Assembly: GCA_028829895.1 (NCBI GenBank)
Contig: CM054182.1
Location: forward strand, 16,698,001-16,762,000
From: Sinotaia quadrata
Lineage: Eukaryota; Mollusca; Gastropoda; Architaenioglossa; Viviparidae
Direction of reading: 5' to 3'
Length of the DNA stretch: 64,000 nt
Shown here: positions 1-13,449 of the stretch, in pieces
How positions within the stretch are numbered: the first letter of the stretch is position 1
How the letters are laid out: every line of letters starts with the position of its first letter
The notes under the pieces: model-generated
Seen by the model: the letters and a program-made list of their open reading frames with translations, nothing else
Database searches by the model: none
What the model was told of the DNA's origin: nothing
Translations under genes and position numbers: made by a program

Positions 1-345
1 CTAGTAATCAGACAGGAAATGGCTATTAGAATAACAAAACACAACTTGCAAACAGGTGACTTTTCACTGATACAAAACAAATGTGTTTCATCGATTGGTA
101 AAGGTTACAAATTGTGAAGCAGTTAGCAGTAGATTTGTTCTTGGGGCTTTTTTGTTACTGCTGCCATGCTTACGATTACTGATTACTGATTAATGCTGAC
201 AATGCTAATGATGAAAATGGCTGTGACATTCTGTCGGACAGGATGTTGTGTCCAGTCTCGCGCCCCGGGTGCACTTCAGTGGATTAGATCAATGACACGC
301 AATAATTATAATGTTTCCCTACGATAGCCCGTTTTTTTCGAATTC
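1..345. other. Single-copy sequence, nothing recognised
   Basis: Ordinary AT-rich sequence with no coding signature, repeat or RNA gene that I can see. Confidence 0.6.
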
Positions 346-346
346 A

Positions 347-417
<71 letters not shown>
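346..417. repeat. (TC)n microsatellite
   Basis: About 72 bp of nearly pure TC. The homopurine/homopyrimidine tract could form triplex DNA. The open frame across it is an artefact of the repeat. Confidence 0.97.
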
Positions 418-419
<2 letters not shown>

Positions 420-950
420 GCGTTTCTTTTGACGTATTTCCATTGACAATAATATGTCAGAAGAGGAAGGAGGGGAAGGGGGTTTCTAAACCATTCTCTT
501 TCATTTAATAAAATGGTTGTGGGAATACGAATACCAATATAAATGTGTGTTCTGCATGCTGACTGCGCGTAACAATAGGGAGGGCGGGGGAAGCGGGTTG
601 GGCGGAAGCCTTAATCAGATAAACTTTCCACTTAGTTATCAATTACTCTTCCATTAGAACACTGCCGCAGTAGAAAAGCGATCAAAGTTTCCCACACCGA
701 AATCACTAAGAGAATTGAATGAAGAGCGATCCTTTTCTAAATGCAGTTCAGTGCATAAGGTCAGCTTAAGTAAATATTTGGTCTTCCATTTAAAGTATAT
801 GTATAGAGGAGGGAGGGGTATCTTTTTCGAATGTTTGATTGTGGGTGCGTAAGAGGTGTAGGGGGGGGGGATATAATGCAAAGTAGTAAATACAAACGCA
901 AATTAAACAAACCTGTTTGTGAGTTCATAATAGACCACACACAAACGCAC
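418..950. other. Single-copy sequence, nothing recognised
   Basis: Mixed sequence with a short G run near 865. No gene signature was seen. Confidence 0.5.
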
Positions 951-976
951 GCACACACACACACACACACACACAC
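951..976. repeat. (AC)n microsatellite
   Basis: Pure AC dinucleotide tract that directly precedes a 26-bp minisatellite. Confidence 0.95.
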
Positions 977-999
977 ATAAGTGACGGCTATAACATATG

Positions 1000-1318
1000 T
1001 GAGGCCCTAAATAACCATGGAATCGTGAGGCCCCAAATAACCATGGAATCGTGAGGCCCCAAATAACCATGGAATCGTGAGGCCCCAAATAACCGTGGAG
1101 TCGTGAGGCCCCAAATAACCGTGGAGACGTGAGGCCCCAAATAATTATGGAGTCGTGAGGCCCTAAGTTAATAAGCCTAAGTAAGCGTGGAAATCCGAGG
1201 CCCCAGGCAAGCGTGGACATTTAAGGCTTTGATACCCTAAGCGACAGTGGAAATGCGAGGCCCTAGGCAAGCGTAGAAATGCGAAGCCCTAGGTAAGCGT
1301 AGAAATGCGAGGCCCCTT
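1000..1318. repeat. 26-bp minisatellite
   Basis: About 12 copies of a 26-bp unit containing GTGAGGCCCCAAATAACC. Copies are nearly identical on the left and drift to a variant with AGGCCCTAGGCAAGCGT on the right, so the array grew or homogenised unevenly. Confidence 0.93.
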
Positions 1319-1336
1319 TTATGTAAGGGGCCTTCT

Positions 1337-2397
1337 TTCAACAGTTTTCACCAGTCTTTCACATCCTTCACCAGTCTTTCACATCCTTCACCAGTCTTTC
1401 ACCGTCCTTCACCAGTCTTCACAATCTTTCCCCATCCTTTAGCAGTCTTCTCCACCTTTCGAAATCTTTCAGCAGTCTTCACCACTCTTTGCCATCCTTC
1501 GCTATCCTTCAGCAGTCTCCACCATCTTTCGCCATATTCAGCAGTTGTCATAACCCTTCGCCTTCCTTCAGCAGTCTTCACCATCTTTCGCCATCATTCA
1601 GCAGTCGTCATAACCCTTCGCCTTCCTTCAGCAGTCTTCACCATCTTTCGCCATCCTTCAGCAGTCGTCACCACCTTTCACCGTCCCTCAGTGGTCTTCA
1701 CCATCTTTCACCATCCTTCGCCATTCTTCAGCAGTCTTCACCTTCTTTTGCCATCCTTCAGCAGTCGTCACCAACCTTCAGCAGTCTTCACTTCCCTTTG
1801 ACATTCTTCAGCAGTCTTCACCACCCTTAGCATCGTTTAGCAGTCTTTAGCAACATTTCGCCATCCTTCACCAGTCTTCAACATCATTCACCATCCTTCA
1901 GTAGTATTCACCACCATTCTCCATCTGTCAGAAATCTTCACTACCCTTCGACATCCTTTAGTTCACCATCCTTCATCAGTCTTCACCATCCCTAAAGCAG
2001 TCTTCACCACCATTCGCCATCATTCAGCATTCTTCACCATACTTCAGCAGTATTCACCACCCTTCAGCAATCTTCATCATCCTTTAGCAGCCCTCACCAC
2101 GCTTAGCCATTCTTCAGCAGTCGTCACCATCCTTCAGCAGTCTTCTACATCTTTCCAATCCTTCAGCAGTGTTCACCATCTGTCACCACCCTTCGCCATC
2201 CATCAGCAGTCTTCACCAACTTTCACCATCCTTCAGCATTCTTCATCATCTTTCATCATCCTTCAGCAGTCTTCACCATCTTTCACCATCCTTCAGCATT
2301 CTTCATCATCTTTCATCATCCTTCAGCAGTCTTCACCATCTTTCACCATCCTTCAGCAGTCTTCACCAACTTTCACCATCCTTCAGCAGTCTTCACC
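1337..2397. repeat. 1-kb decamer-based array
   Basis: The sequence is built almost wholly from related 10-mers: CTTCAGCAGT, CTTCACCATC and TTTCACCATC. They are often ordered as a 30-bp higher-order unit. The C/T-rich strand gives open frames of Ser/His/Pro decapeptides, which I regard as non-coding. Confidence 0.93.
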
Positions 2398-3144
<747 letters not shown>

Positions 3145-3317
3145 TATAAATGAAGGCATTTGCAAAAGCAGTGGTAAACAGAATAATGTCCCTTATCTTT
3201 CAGGTTGCTGAAAGAAATCTGTCTGTTTGATGTTTCGGATTATTCAAGAGCAACAAGCAAGCATGTGATCTGAGGTAAAGGATCGAGTAACTCAGAAAAA
3301 GACACACATCGATTCGA

Positions 3318-3608
3318 GATTAGAAAATAAATAAGAATGAGCCAAGAGATATCTGAGATAAGAGAATGACTAAAAGTGAGACAAGAGATATCTGAGATAA
3401 GAGCTTGACTAAAAATGAGACAAGAGATATCTGAGATAAGAGTTTAACTAAAAATGAGACGAGATATATGAGATAAGAGATTAACTAAAAATGAGACAAG
3501 AGATATCTGAGATAAGAGCTTAACTAAGAATGAGACAAGAGATATCTGAGATAAGAGATTAACTAAAAATGAAATAAGAGATATCTGAGATAAGAGAATA
3601 ACTGAAAA
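3318..3608. repeat. 38/39-bp minisatellite
   Basis: About seven copies of a unit carrying GACAAGAGATATCTGAGATA. Small indels make the unit 37 to 39 bp. Purine-rich on the + strand. Confidence 0.92.
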
Positions 3609-3705
3609 TGAGACACGCGGAGGCGCAAAAGATAGACTACTAGCTTCTTGCTCAAAGGGTCTGATCCCTAGTCGGGATTTTTTATTAAATTTTTTTTTTA
3701 ATCCT
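3605..3705 (+). mobile_element. Possible tRNA-derived SINE fragment
   Basis: After GGAGGCGCAAAAGATAG comes a B-box-like segment, GGGTCTGATCCCTAGTCGGG, and then a T-rich run. The layout resembles the Pol III head of tRNA-related SINEs found in molluscs, but both boxes carry mismatches and the element is short. It could be a chance match or an old tRNA pseudogene. Confidence 0.35.
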
Positions 3706-4430
3706 ACACGTTGAGTCTTCCATAACTATAGGTGGTACACTTCTCTCCCTTTCTCTGACTGGCTAGCTAGATGGCTGACTGGCTAGCTAGTCCGTTTTAA
3801 AGACAAGCTGTTCAGCACACTTTATCGATATTAGCAGAACATAACTAATGGCAAACAATCTGCCGAAGTACCATATTTTCGGCTTTAGGGCAACAAATGC
3901 AACATGTGAGATTATATTTCACAAAACATTAACTGGTCACGATATTAATAGTGATGATGATGATAATGATGACGATGATGATGACGATGATGATGAAAAA
4001 GTATTTTGATTAAACTTAGCAAACCAAAACCACATTTAGACAATTTTTTTGTTTTAAAGTTTACTTCATAGTCGTGATTAACTCCTCAGTTTACATCTTA
4101 CAAAGAGAGTTAATAATTTCATGTAAATTGAAAAGTTCAGCATTCCACCAAATACTTGATTCGCAAAGCACGTGTTGTTTAATCACAGGAGCTTTAGGTT
4201 CAACGCCTCCATAAGATGTAAACAGAATTTTGTAAAAATAAAAAAAAAGATTAACCTTAATGGATATTACCAAAAAAACAAAAAACAAAAAAAAACAGCA
4301 CAAAGCAATCAATAATTTTCATTCTGGAAATTATATTTATTGTATTAAATGATATTATGAACTCAATTTACTGATTATGAGAATTTGGTTCAGTATAAAC
4401 TGTAGAAGATATTACTAAGAGTGATATTTA
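3706..4430. other. AT-rich stretch with a (GAT)n tract
   Basis: Contains a direct duplication of GACTGGCTAGCTAG near 3768-3791 and a GAT/GAC trinucleotide tract at about 3951-3997. The rest is plain AT-rich sequence. Confidence 0.55.
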
Positions 4431-4860
4431 TTGACAGACATTTTGAATACATAATCGGTCTATTTTAATATAAATACTTATAGACATATTACTACATACT
4501 TAACTGGCCTATTTTAATATCCATAGCTGTAGATATATTGACTACATACTCATAACTGGCCTACTTTAATATGCATACCCAGAGACATATTGTCTATATA
4601 CTCATAACTGGCCTACTTTAATATGTAATATAGACATATTGTATATATATCACAACTGGCCTACTTTAGTAAATGTATCAATAGATATATTGACAACACT
4701 CACAATTGACCTACTTTAATATATGTATAGGTATGTATACATATATTGACAACATACGCACAAATGTCCTACTTTAATATATGTCATATGGATATGTTGA
4801 CTTCGTACTCATAACTGACCTAGTGACGTGTGTATGCATACCAATAGATATCAGAGTGAT
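4430..4860. repeat. Diverged ~60-bp minisatellite
   Basis: Around seven degenerate copies of a unit with AACTGGCCTACTTTAATAT followed by a GACATATTG-like segment. Heavy divergence indicates an old array. Confidence 0.8.
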
Positions 4861-5465
4861 AGAGTTTAGGTAAATCAATCCTGGGAAATGTTATAATGTC
4901 CCTTTTATCATTTTATTTGTTTCCGTGTTCCTTACTCACACAAAATCTGTATATGCAGACCCGTCCTTAGTCCTAATTAACCCTTTCAACTTCATCATAA
5001 CCTTTTAGACGTTAAGATGAAAGGCTGCCCACTTAAGGCGGGTGTTGAGGTCGGTCACGTGACTGGCGGAGAGCATGATCAAACAGCGTTTAGGGCACTT
5101 AGTTTAGGGAGAGACTTGTGGTCCATAATGGAAAGATTTCTAAAGTTTCTGCTCTCTGTTTGCCCAACTTCGATTCGGTAAATATCTGAAAACCATTTGT
5201 GTGTCGCATCGATCAGGTTACTTCCCTTGACAAGCGGCCAAGCAGTAGGTATATGTTGGTATAGCGGGACGCTACGAGTATACTCTCTTGAGAATGTTGA
5301 GAGAGTACACTTCCATGAATATGCCTGGGCATACTCCTAGTAGGGATTGCACTCTCGGAGATGGAGGGGTTAACGCGAAGGGAGAGGGGAGGAAAGAAAA
5401 GAAACTGTTTTTGAGAAAAAAGTTGTCAAAACACAGATATCAAGTAAACAAAAAATGAAGAGTTA

Positions 5466-5467
<2 letters not shown>
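4861..5467. other. Single-copy stretch with a palindromic E-box
   Basis: Mostly non-repetitive. A perfect 10-bp palindrome GTCACGTGAC (5054-5063) holds a CACGTG E-box of the kind bound by bHLH-zip factors. Whether it is used cannot be judged here. Confidence 0.45.
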
Positions 5468-5552
<85 letters not shown>

Positions 5553-5601
5553 CAGACAGATAGATAGGAAGACAGATAAATAGATAGGTAGGTAGATAAA
5601 A
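5468..5601. repeat. (GATA)n/(GACA)n microsatellite
   Basis: Mixed GATA and GACA tetranucleotides over about 130 bp. Confidence 0.96.
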
Positions 5602-6019
5602 TACATTATACAAAATTTTACTTATTTATTTTTAACAACAATGTTATAATAATTATTTTAAAACAAAAATAAATAATAAATATTGTTTTCATTCTTTCAA
5701 TTTTCTTATTGCTTTAAAAATTTTGCGTAGCACTATTTATCGTGTACGTTGAAAAAATTGAATTAATTGAAAAAATGATAGTTGATTCGTTTTATTTATT
5801 AATTTAAATTCACAATTTTCTGATTAATTTCAAAATCTTTTACGTCAGTTATCTGTCTGTAAAAACACACTCCTCGATAGAGCTACAAGAAGTAGGTATG
5901 CATATTAATATTAAATTGAACTTTACTCCTTTCACTCAAACATCAGAGGAAATTAAATTTATTTTATTCAAGAAATCCGATTTCTTCCGAATTGCCTTTT
6001 CCCACGACTTTTGTTGACT
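5602..6019. other. AT-rich stretch, nothing recognised
   Basis: Very AT-rich with A and T runs. No supported feature. Confidence 0.5.
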
Positions 6020-6560
6020 GTCGGTTGTGAACCAAGGTCTCGAAATCTTACCAAGATTGTGGGAGGTCCAAGACTTTATGAAAGATTAGGGCACTTCCGA
6101 GGAGCGCTGCTTTTAGTAGTGGGGCGAGTATGTGGTTTCAGGTAGTTTATTCAGAGAGCCTTCCAACTCAGATGTCGTTCCCCAACGCTCTTATTACTAC
6201 GGGTATCACTTCTGCTCTTGCATTCCACAATATCTGGATTTCTAATCTGAGATAAATTTTTTCCTTTCTTTTGTTCTTTTATGTTTCTACCACTTGGAAG
6301 AGCGACTTCAATGACTGTTGCTGTAATGTTAGACCTATTGAAAAGTACAGATTCTAGTCTTCACTCGATCTGTTCTTATCTCGAAGTCACACATTATTTG
6401 ACTTCTGTCTCGGAGACTGTTTCTGATTGGTGCATCCGTGCTCTTTCTGAGGTTTTACAGTTCTCACATATGTTTCTATTTATAACTTTTGCCGCTTCAT
6501 TCTGTCTTTTTATGTTTTCACATCCAGATAGTTATTATTAGGTTGTTTCATCCATGTTTT
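6020..6560 (-). mobile_element. LINE retrotransposon 3' fragment, decayed
   Basis: Reading the minus strand across frames gives TVIEVALPSGRNIKEQKK, then after a +1 shift LEIQILWNARAEVIPVVIRA, then after another shift ALLGSALIFHKVLDL. These three blocks, in this order, match the C-terminal tail of non-LTR retrotransposon polyproteins: a DVALPxDRNI-like block, then LEIQxLWN..VIPVVIGALG, then LLGTAxILRKVL. The CENC segment further upstream also fits. At least two frameshifts and several stops make it a dead copy. The catalytic reverse-transcriptase core is not present in this piece. Confidence 0.7.
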
Positions 6561-7509
6561 TTGCAGAGGTTTACATTTGGAATCATTTGAGATTTTCGCG
6601 TTATTAATATTGTTGTTATTATTATTAGATAATTATTACTTTATTCATTAACATAGTGGCATCTTTTAAAAACGTCTTATTGACAGGAAATGCACAAAAA
6701 GTTATTACTATTTTTAAAAAAACAAATAAAATCAAAATTTTCTATTGTAAACCATTACTTTTATCAAGAAGTGTCTTTTTTATATCATAACACCTAAGAC
6801 AGTCATCTTAGGATAAAATCAGAGAAATATTTTAATTTTATTTAGAAATAATGTTTAGAGTTAGTGTAAAGTTTGCACTTTATAATTTTCTATATCTCTT
6901 GTAGCTAGTAGTAAATGTATTTCATTCATATATGTATATTTGTAAGTATGCACGCATATTTGTGTCCACTAAGGTTCCTTCATGATATGACGTAATTCAG
7001 TAGAGAGAGCTATGTAAATTGTTTTAAATATATATTTTGACTGTTACGTGAAGTAATCACTAAAAGGATGGTTCAGGGTTTGATTTAACTCAGCAGAAAT
7101 ACTTGTAGTGATTTGGAGATTTTGCGGTTTAATTAGATTTTATTCTTTAATTCTGTAAAGAGCACTACACCCTTAAATATATTTATTTTTCGTATTGTAC
7201 TTTGTCAAAGAATTTTGTAGTGCGATTTAAATTAATGAGAGAGCTCTACAAATGATAAAGTAATAATGCTAATCAGCAAAGACTGAAAGATCTGACATAG
7301 TTAAAATCAGGTGTTTAACAAAAAGGAAAATAAGATTCTGATAAAAATAAGTATGTTAAAGGAAGGATAGCAAATTGAATATTAAGTTGTTGCGGTATTG
7401 CTGGCAGCATCTCCTAGCTCCTACCTTTTGCTCCTACCTTTTGCTCTTACCTCCTACCTTCGACCTTTTATTTCCAGTTCATCTTTTGAGGCAATCTGTG
7501 ACTCCAGAG
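6561..7509. other. AT-rich stretch, nothing recognised
   Basis: AT-rich sequence without coding or repeat structure beyond short runs. Confidence 0.5.
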
Positions 7510-7670
7510 AAATCTGCAGTTCAATCTCTGAACTTTTCACCACACTGAAAACTGTACAAGTTCGTGCAGATCAATCTCTGAACTTTTCACCACACTGAAA
7601 ACTGTACAAGTTCGTGCAGTTCAATCTCTGAACTTTTCACCACACTGAAAACTGTACAAGTTCGTGCAGA
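7510..7670. repeat. 50-bp tandem triplication
   Basis: Three nearly identical 50-bp copies containing ATCAATCTCTGAACTTTTCA and ending TTCGTGCAG. Confidence 0.95.
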
Positions 7671-8166
7671 TCAACGCATTTTTGCTTCGCCCACTGGCTG
7701 AGTGTACAAGAGAGTTATCCCGACAAATATGGTCAATAATCTTTTCTATAAAATCCCTGTCCTATTTCTTCTTCTGGTGACGTAAAATGTTCTAATTTTG
7801 TTTGCTGTAGGAAAAGTATAATATTTGTAGGGTAGAAAATGACTTTAACAAAGAACTTTGAAGGACATTTGTTCGATTTTTCCTGGCTACCACTGATTGA
7901 ATATTACTCTCCAGGCTGAGATAGAAAATTAGAATATTGCTTTAGTTTTTAAAATATTGTATGACTATAAATTATCTATTTTTAATATAATTGATTCAGT
8001 GTTATGTGTTGCGTGACATGTGTGCTAAATTTATGTTACTAAAAATGAACTTTATTTTCTTTGTTATTCATTCCCAACATCTTAGTAATATTTTGGGAGG
8101 AGATTTCTAGCATTCTGGGGGTAAACATGTGGGGGATAAAAAGAAGTCAGGCATAAACGAAATTTT
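7671..8166. other. Single-copy stretch, nothing recognised
   Basis: AT-rich. No gene signature seen. Confidence 0.5.
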
Positions 8167-8180
8167 GTGTGTGTGTGTGC

Positions 8181-8251
<71 letters not shown>
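8167..8251. repeat. (GT)n microsatellite
   Basis: About 85 bp of GT with a single interruption near 8180. Confidence 0.97.
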
Positions 8252-8253
<2 letters not shown>

Positions 8254-8329
8254 GGTTGTATAAATACCCATGTGTCAAGAGGCAGTTCTTAGCAGAGAAA
8301 ATGTCTGTCGCATCCTATATGCTACATTG

Positions 8330-8695
8330 TGCTTCTTGTTGGTCTTGGTGACCCTAACCCATTTTATATAAGCTATAATTACGTTTCCTGTTCATCTTGA
8401 TGATCCTAGCTTTAAGCAAAAAAATTACATGTTACATAATGTTTCGTATTGGTCTTGGTGACCCTAATTATTGCAATCTATATTTAGAGCAAATTATTGC
8501 AATCTATATTTAGAGCAAATTATTGCAATGTACATTTAGAGCAAATTATTGCAATCTATATTTAGAGCAAATTATTGCAATGTACATTTAGAGCAAATTA
8601 TTGCAATCTACATTTAGAGCAAATTATTGCAATCTACATTTAGAGCAAATTATTGCAATCTACGTTGAGAGCAAATTATTGCAATCTACGTTAAT
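8330..8695. repeat. GGTCTTGGTGACCCTA repeats followed by a 26-bp minisatellite
   Basis: Up to 8470 there are three spaced copies related to TTGGTCTTGGTGACCCTA. From about 8470 to 8695 there are nine copies of a 26-bp unit with TTTAGAGCAAATTATTGCAA, differing mainly at one or two positions. Confidence 0.9.
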
Positions 8696-9079
8696 TACAG
8701 AGAGAAATAAGAACGGAGGCATAAAGAGTGTCACTGCAACCTCCTTGAGTTCAGGTAAAGCAATCAAGGGGGAAAAAAGTACCTAATTCATCTATATTGG
8801 AATTTATTTTAAATTAATTCAATTACCACAACGCCCGTAATCTAAGCTGTCGACTGAAAGGAGTGGTCTTAAGAGCTTTTGGAAAATTCTGCTAATATTT
8901 ATTTCAGTCCTACAAGGAAATCGAAGCATAACGACCAAAACACCGCCAAACGGAAATGCACATTAGGACATAATTTCGTCTCCACTCTTACACGAAGTAA
9001 ACTGGGTGATCCAAATGGTATGTAGGTCTAGGGTTTTCCGCAGTTCACTCTACGTTGCAGTCATTAATCAACGCAATGA
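8696..9079. other. Single-copy stretch, nothing recognised
   Basis: Somewhat less AT-rich. No coding evidence. Confidence 0.45.
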
Positions 9080-9345
9080 GATTTAGGATCACAGAGATAT
9101 ATGCGTGTCAAAAGACAACAAGAAGTCCTCATTGTAACGCAGTGTAATTTCTCAAAGACACGCGTGTCAATAAGCAACAAAAGGTCATCATTGTAACGCA
9201 TTGCACATTAACAAACGCATGCGTGTCAATGGGCAATAAGACTGTCTTCATTGTAATACGTGTACCAAGGCAGGAGGAAGTTATCACTATTATGTATTGC
9301 AATTTCTCAAAGCATGAATGTCTGTGAGTAATCAGAACTCGTCAA
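9080..9345. repeat. Degenerate ~58-bp minisatellite
   Basis: Four or five diverged copies with GCGTGTCAATAAGCAACAA and TCATTGTAACGCA. Confidence 0.8.
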
Positions 9346-9439
9346 TGCAATTTACAAGGTCATCAACATGCAGGGTTCCCTGCACTCCATAAAGCTTTCT
9401 TTTGACTGCTCACTACATTCCACTGCTCTTGACGTACCG

Positions 9440-11440
9440 TAAATATACTGGTAAATTTAGTACCACTAATAATTATACAGATAACACTGCTAAGAATTGT
9501 ACATGTAATCTAATACTGCTAATGATTATAATTATACAGGCACTATATTACTACTAGTAATTATACAGGTAATTTATTGCTAATAGTAATTATACAGATA
9601 CTATATATATGTGCAATTTAGCAATAGAAATAATTATGCAGGTAATTTAGTACTTCTAATAATTATATCGTTATATTATTATCACTAGCAATTATACCGG
9701 TAATTACTACTGGTGGGTATACAGGTAATATATTACTACTAGTAATTATAGTGTTAATTTATTACTACAAATAATTACACCGGTAATTTATACTACTAGT
9801 TAGATTACAGTTAGATTAGTATTACCAATAATTATATTGTAATTTATTACTACAAGTAATTATACATGTAATTTATTATTACAAATAATTATACAGTTGA
9901 TTATTTCTAGAAATTATACGGGTAATTTATTACTACAAATAATTATACAGGTAATGTATTACTAATAGTAATTATACAGGCAAATTAGCAATACTAATAA
10001 TTATACGGGTAATTTTGTAATTCTAATAATTATATCGTTAATTTATTATTACTAACAATTTTACTGGTAATGTATTACTACTAGTAAGTATTCATGTAAT
10101 TTATTATTACTAATAATTATACAGATAATTTATTACTACAGGTAGTTATACACTAATTTATTTCTAGAAATAATTAAACAGATAATTTATACAGGTAACT
10201 TTTGACTACTGAAAATTATAAAGATAATTTATTAATGCTAGCAATTATGGAGATAATTTATTTTTAGATAATTTATTATTACTTATAATTATACTATTGC
10301 TACTAGTAATTACACTGGTAAATTATTACTACTTTATATAAAAATAATTTATTACTACTGGTAATAATACAGGTAATTTATTACAACTAGTAATTTTACT
10401 GGTAACTGATTACTACTAGTAATTATACAGGTAATTGATTACTACTAGTAATTATACAGGTAATTTATTACTACTAGTAATTATACAGGTTATTTATTAC
10501 TACTAGTAATTTTACAGTTAATTGATTACTACTAGTAATTATACAGGTGATTTATTACTACTAGTAATAATACAGGTAATTTATTACTACTAGTAATTTT
10601 ACAGGTAATTGATTACTACTAGTAATAATACAGGTAATTTATTACTACTAGTAATTTTACAGGTGATTTATTACTACTAGTAATAATACAGGTAATTTAT
10701 TACTACTAGTAATTTTACAGGTGATTTATTACTACTAGTAATAATACAGGTAATTTATTACTACTAGTAATTTTACAGGTAATTGATTACTACTAGTAAT
10801 AATACAGGTAATTTATTACTACTAGTAATTTTACAGGTGATTTATTACTACTAGTAATAATACAGGTAATTTATTACTACTAGTAATTTTACAGGTGATT
10901 TATTACTACTAGTAATTTTACAGGTAATTTATTACTACTAGTAATTATACAGGAAATTTATTACTACTAGTAATTATACAGATAATTTATTACTAATTAT
11001 ACAATGACTACTAATAATCATACTGGTAATTTATTACTACTAGTAAGTATATGGTTAATTTATTTTTTACAAATAATTATACTACCAGTTAATTTATTAC
11101 TACTAGTAATTATATTGGTAAATTATCACTACTAATAGTTGTTCAGGTTATTTATTACTACTAGTTATTATACAGTTAGTTTATTACTACTAATAATTAT
11201 ACAGGTAACTTGGCACTGCTAATAATTGCACAGGTAACTACTAATAATTGTGCAGATAATCTATTATTTCACATAATTATACAGGTAAGTTATTACTATT
11301 AGTAATTGTACAGGTAATTTATTACTACTAGCAATTATACAGGTAATTTATTACTACTAATAATAATACAGGTAATATATTGTTACTAATAAGTATACAT
11401 GTAATATATTGTTACTAATAATTATGCAGGTAATACATTA
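9440..11440. repeat. 2-kb array of a 29-bp unit
   Basis: About 65 copies of a unit of roughly 29 bp, built on ACAGGTAATTTATTACTAC and CTAGTAATTAT. The centre (10380-10980) is homogeneous and both edges are diverged, the usual picture of an array that expands from the inside. Each unit contains the inverted repeat TTACTACTAGTAA and a CAGGTAAT that resembles a 5' splice site. It is the longest array in the window. Confidence 0.95.
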
Positions 11441-12169
11441 CTGCTAATCTAGAACACCCCTGGATGAAAAATCTACTGCGGATCCTATGAGGAAAGAAGT
11501 TAGTGAGAAAACTCCACAAAATTAACAATTATACATCAGATAAGGTAATACTACTAGTAAATGTACAGGCATTTATTACTGCTAATAGTTAAATGCTAAA
11601 AGACGATTCAATAAAAAGTTCTAAGGGCTTTACAATATTCAAAGATAAAATATTCAAAGAATCTACGTAAATACCCCCACAAGAAAACTAAAGACAATAT
11701 ATTATTTTAAAAAATGAATTCAATGTTTGTGTAAAAGAATGCCATGAAAAGTAATAGGACACAGAAACACTATTAGAAATTAGCTTCTGCAATTTAATTT
11801 AAAATTTTGAAATCAGTTGGATCTAAAGAGAACAATATATGAACACTCCATTTTCAAGTTATTTGTTTTATTGGAGGGTATTGATTTAAAGTTTAAACAT
11901 GTCTGATATCACCTACAGATGCAGGTCAAACTACTTTCTGGGGGGAAAATGAAACTAAAGGAACAAGACAGTGATTGTGGCAATCACTGATGGACAGGCA
12001 ACCCAATAAAGGCGAAAAACAAAAGCATGACAAATACAGTTATGGTGGCGATCAGTGACGGGCAGACAACTCAACAATACACAGGCGAAAAACAAAAGCG
12101 AATACAAAGCACAGAGATGCTGACGACCAGTGACGTGCAGACTGCACGACGGGGACAACTCGGAGACAG
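11441..12169. other. Single-copy stretch with a short ~80-bp duplication
   Basis: Mostly unique. Between about 11980 and 12150 an ~80-bp segment with GGCGAAAAACAAAAGC is partly repeated. No gene recognised. Confidence 0.5.
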
Positions 12170-13430
12170 ACAAAGGCACGCACGAAACAAGTGAGATTGA
12201 AGGCAGAGAGGTCGCTTGTGGCCGCTGTTCCCCTCAAATCTCTAAGTGTGGCCACTTTAAATATAGCCCATAATGCATTTGTTATCTCGAGAGCTAAAGC
12301 TAGGCGGAGCAGAGTATGAAACACATATTTGCGCGCACCGCAGTCGCGGGCTTCCGTCGTGACACAAGACATTAGACGTCTGGGCCAGTTGTTTTACTAG
12401 TAGACTGACTCTTTCTATCAGCACAGTGAAAGCAGCCATTTCTGACTCGCCAGACGATCCCAAGCACCCTTTGCTCGCTCGATTCGCATATCGGCGCTCT
12501 TCTGTCTCGTACGTCTCCCCACCCACCCACCAACGTTACCCTCTGGGCCCCACCCTTATCTCCCCCTCCGCTTACCGCCACGCGCCACTGGACCGAGCGC
12601 AAGGCGCAGTAGCCAACGAGAGGCTCTAGAGCAGCTCGCGCCGAGCCGAGTGTCGGCGAGAATCGGCGAACGGAGCCGAATGCTGAGCAAGTGTCGTCTG
12701 CTTGTCTGGCGGCGCCAGGGCGTATAGACGCGCTGCAAATGATTGCCGGATCAGTCAGTCGTCTGGGGAACACGCCCCTCACCCTACTTCCGTGGTAAAC
12801 TCACTCTTTTCCAGTGTCACCAACAAGCCAGTTGACGCTTTCAGCCAAATGTAAGCACTGCTGTATGCGAGCGAATCAGTAGAGACCTCCATGAGTGCGT
12901 GCGTGCATGCATGCATATGTGTGTTATAAGAGAGAGAGACTTAAGTGTGAGAGAATCAGAAAGAAGAATTGACTTAAAGATAATAAGAAAGATGAAGAGA
13001 CTATCAGTGATGAAAGATACAGAGAGGTGGGGAGAGAGAGTAACTGTGGGGAAAGAGCGAGCGACAAAAAGTGCAACGCATTCCTGTGGTAAAGATCTAT
13101 TTATTTATCTCTGTCAACAGATACCCGTCTCGACTGACCGTATATCACCAGGTGGGCGCGGGGCAAACACGCACGCACGCACACACTACAAACGCGAGCG
13201 CGCAGGTACGCTGAAAGACAGTGATCAAGCAGACGACAGTCGGAAATGCACACAACCGTTACGAAGGTGTCGGCATGATGGCGTATCGCGAGGTGAGAGA
13301 ATGGGGCGATCACTCCAGACGTCTGAACCCCCCCTCCCCTCGCAGTTACCTCTGCCAATGACACCAGAAACGAGTACGGTGCCAATGTGTACTAGAGGAC
13401 GGGGAAACGTTGACTAATAGATACCACAGT
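12170..13430. promoter_or_regulatory. CpG-rich single-copy block, candidate promoter or 5' UTR exon
   Basis: This block is much richer in GC and CpG than its surroundings and has no tandem repeats, which makes it stand out. Its left part has TTAAATATAG (12257-12266), which read in reverse fits the MEF2 consensus. The densest CpG part is about 12500-12780. A donor-like CGAG/GTGAGA occurs near 13290. It lies 6-7 kb upstream of the first BMPER coding exon on the same strand, so it may be its promoter and first non-coding exon. It could equally serve a gene on the other strand. Open frames here are short and show no family resemblance. Confidence 0.4.
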
Positions 13431-13449
13431 GACTTGGTCTGTGCTTGGT

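Noticed and set aside
9440..11440. CRISPR-like regular repeat array
   Set aside because: There are no unique spacers, the repeat is continuous, and the genome is eukaryotic.
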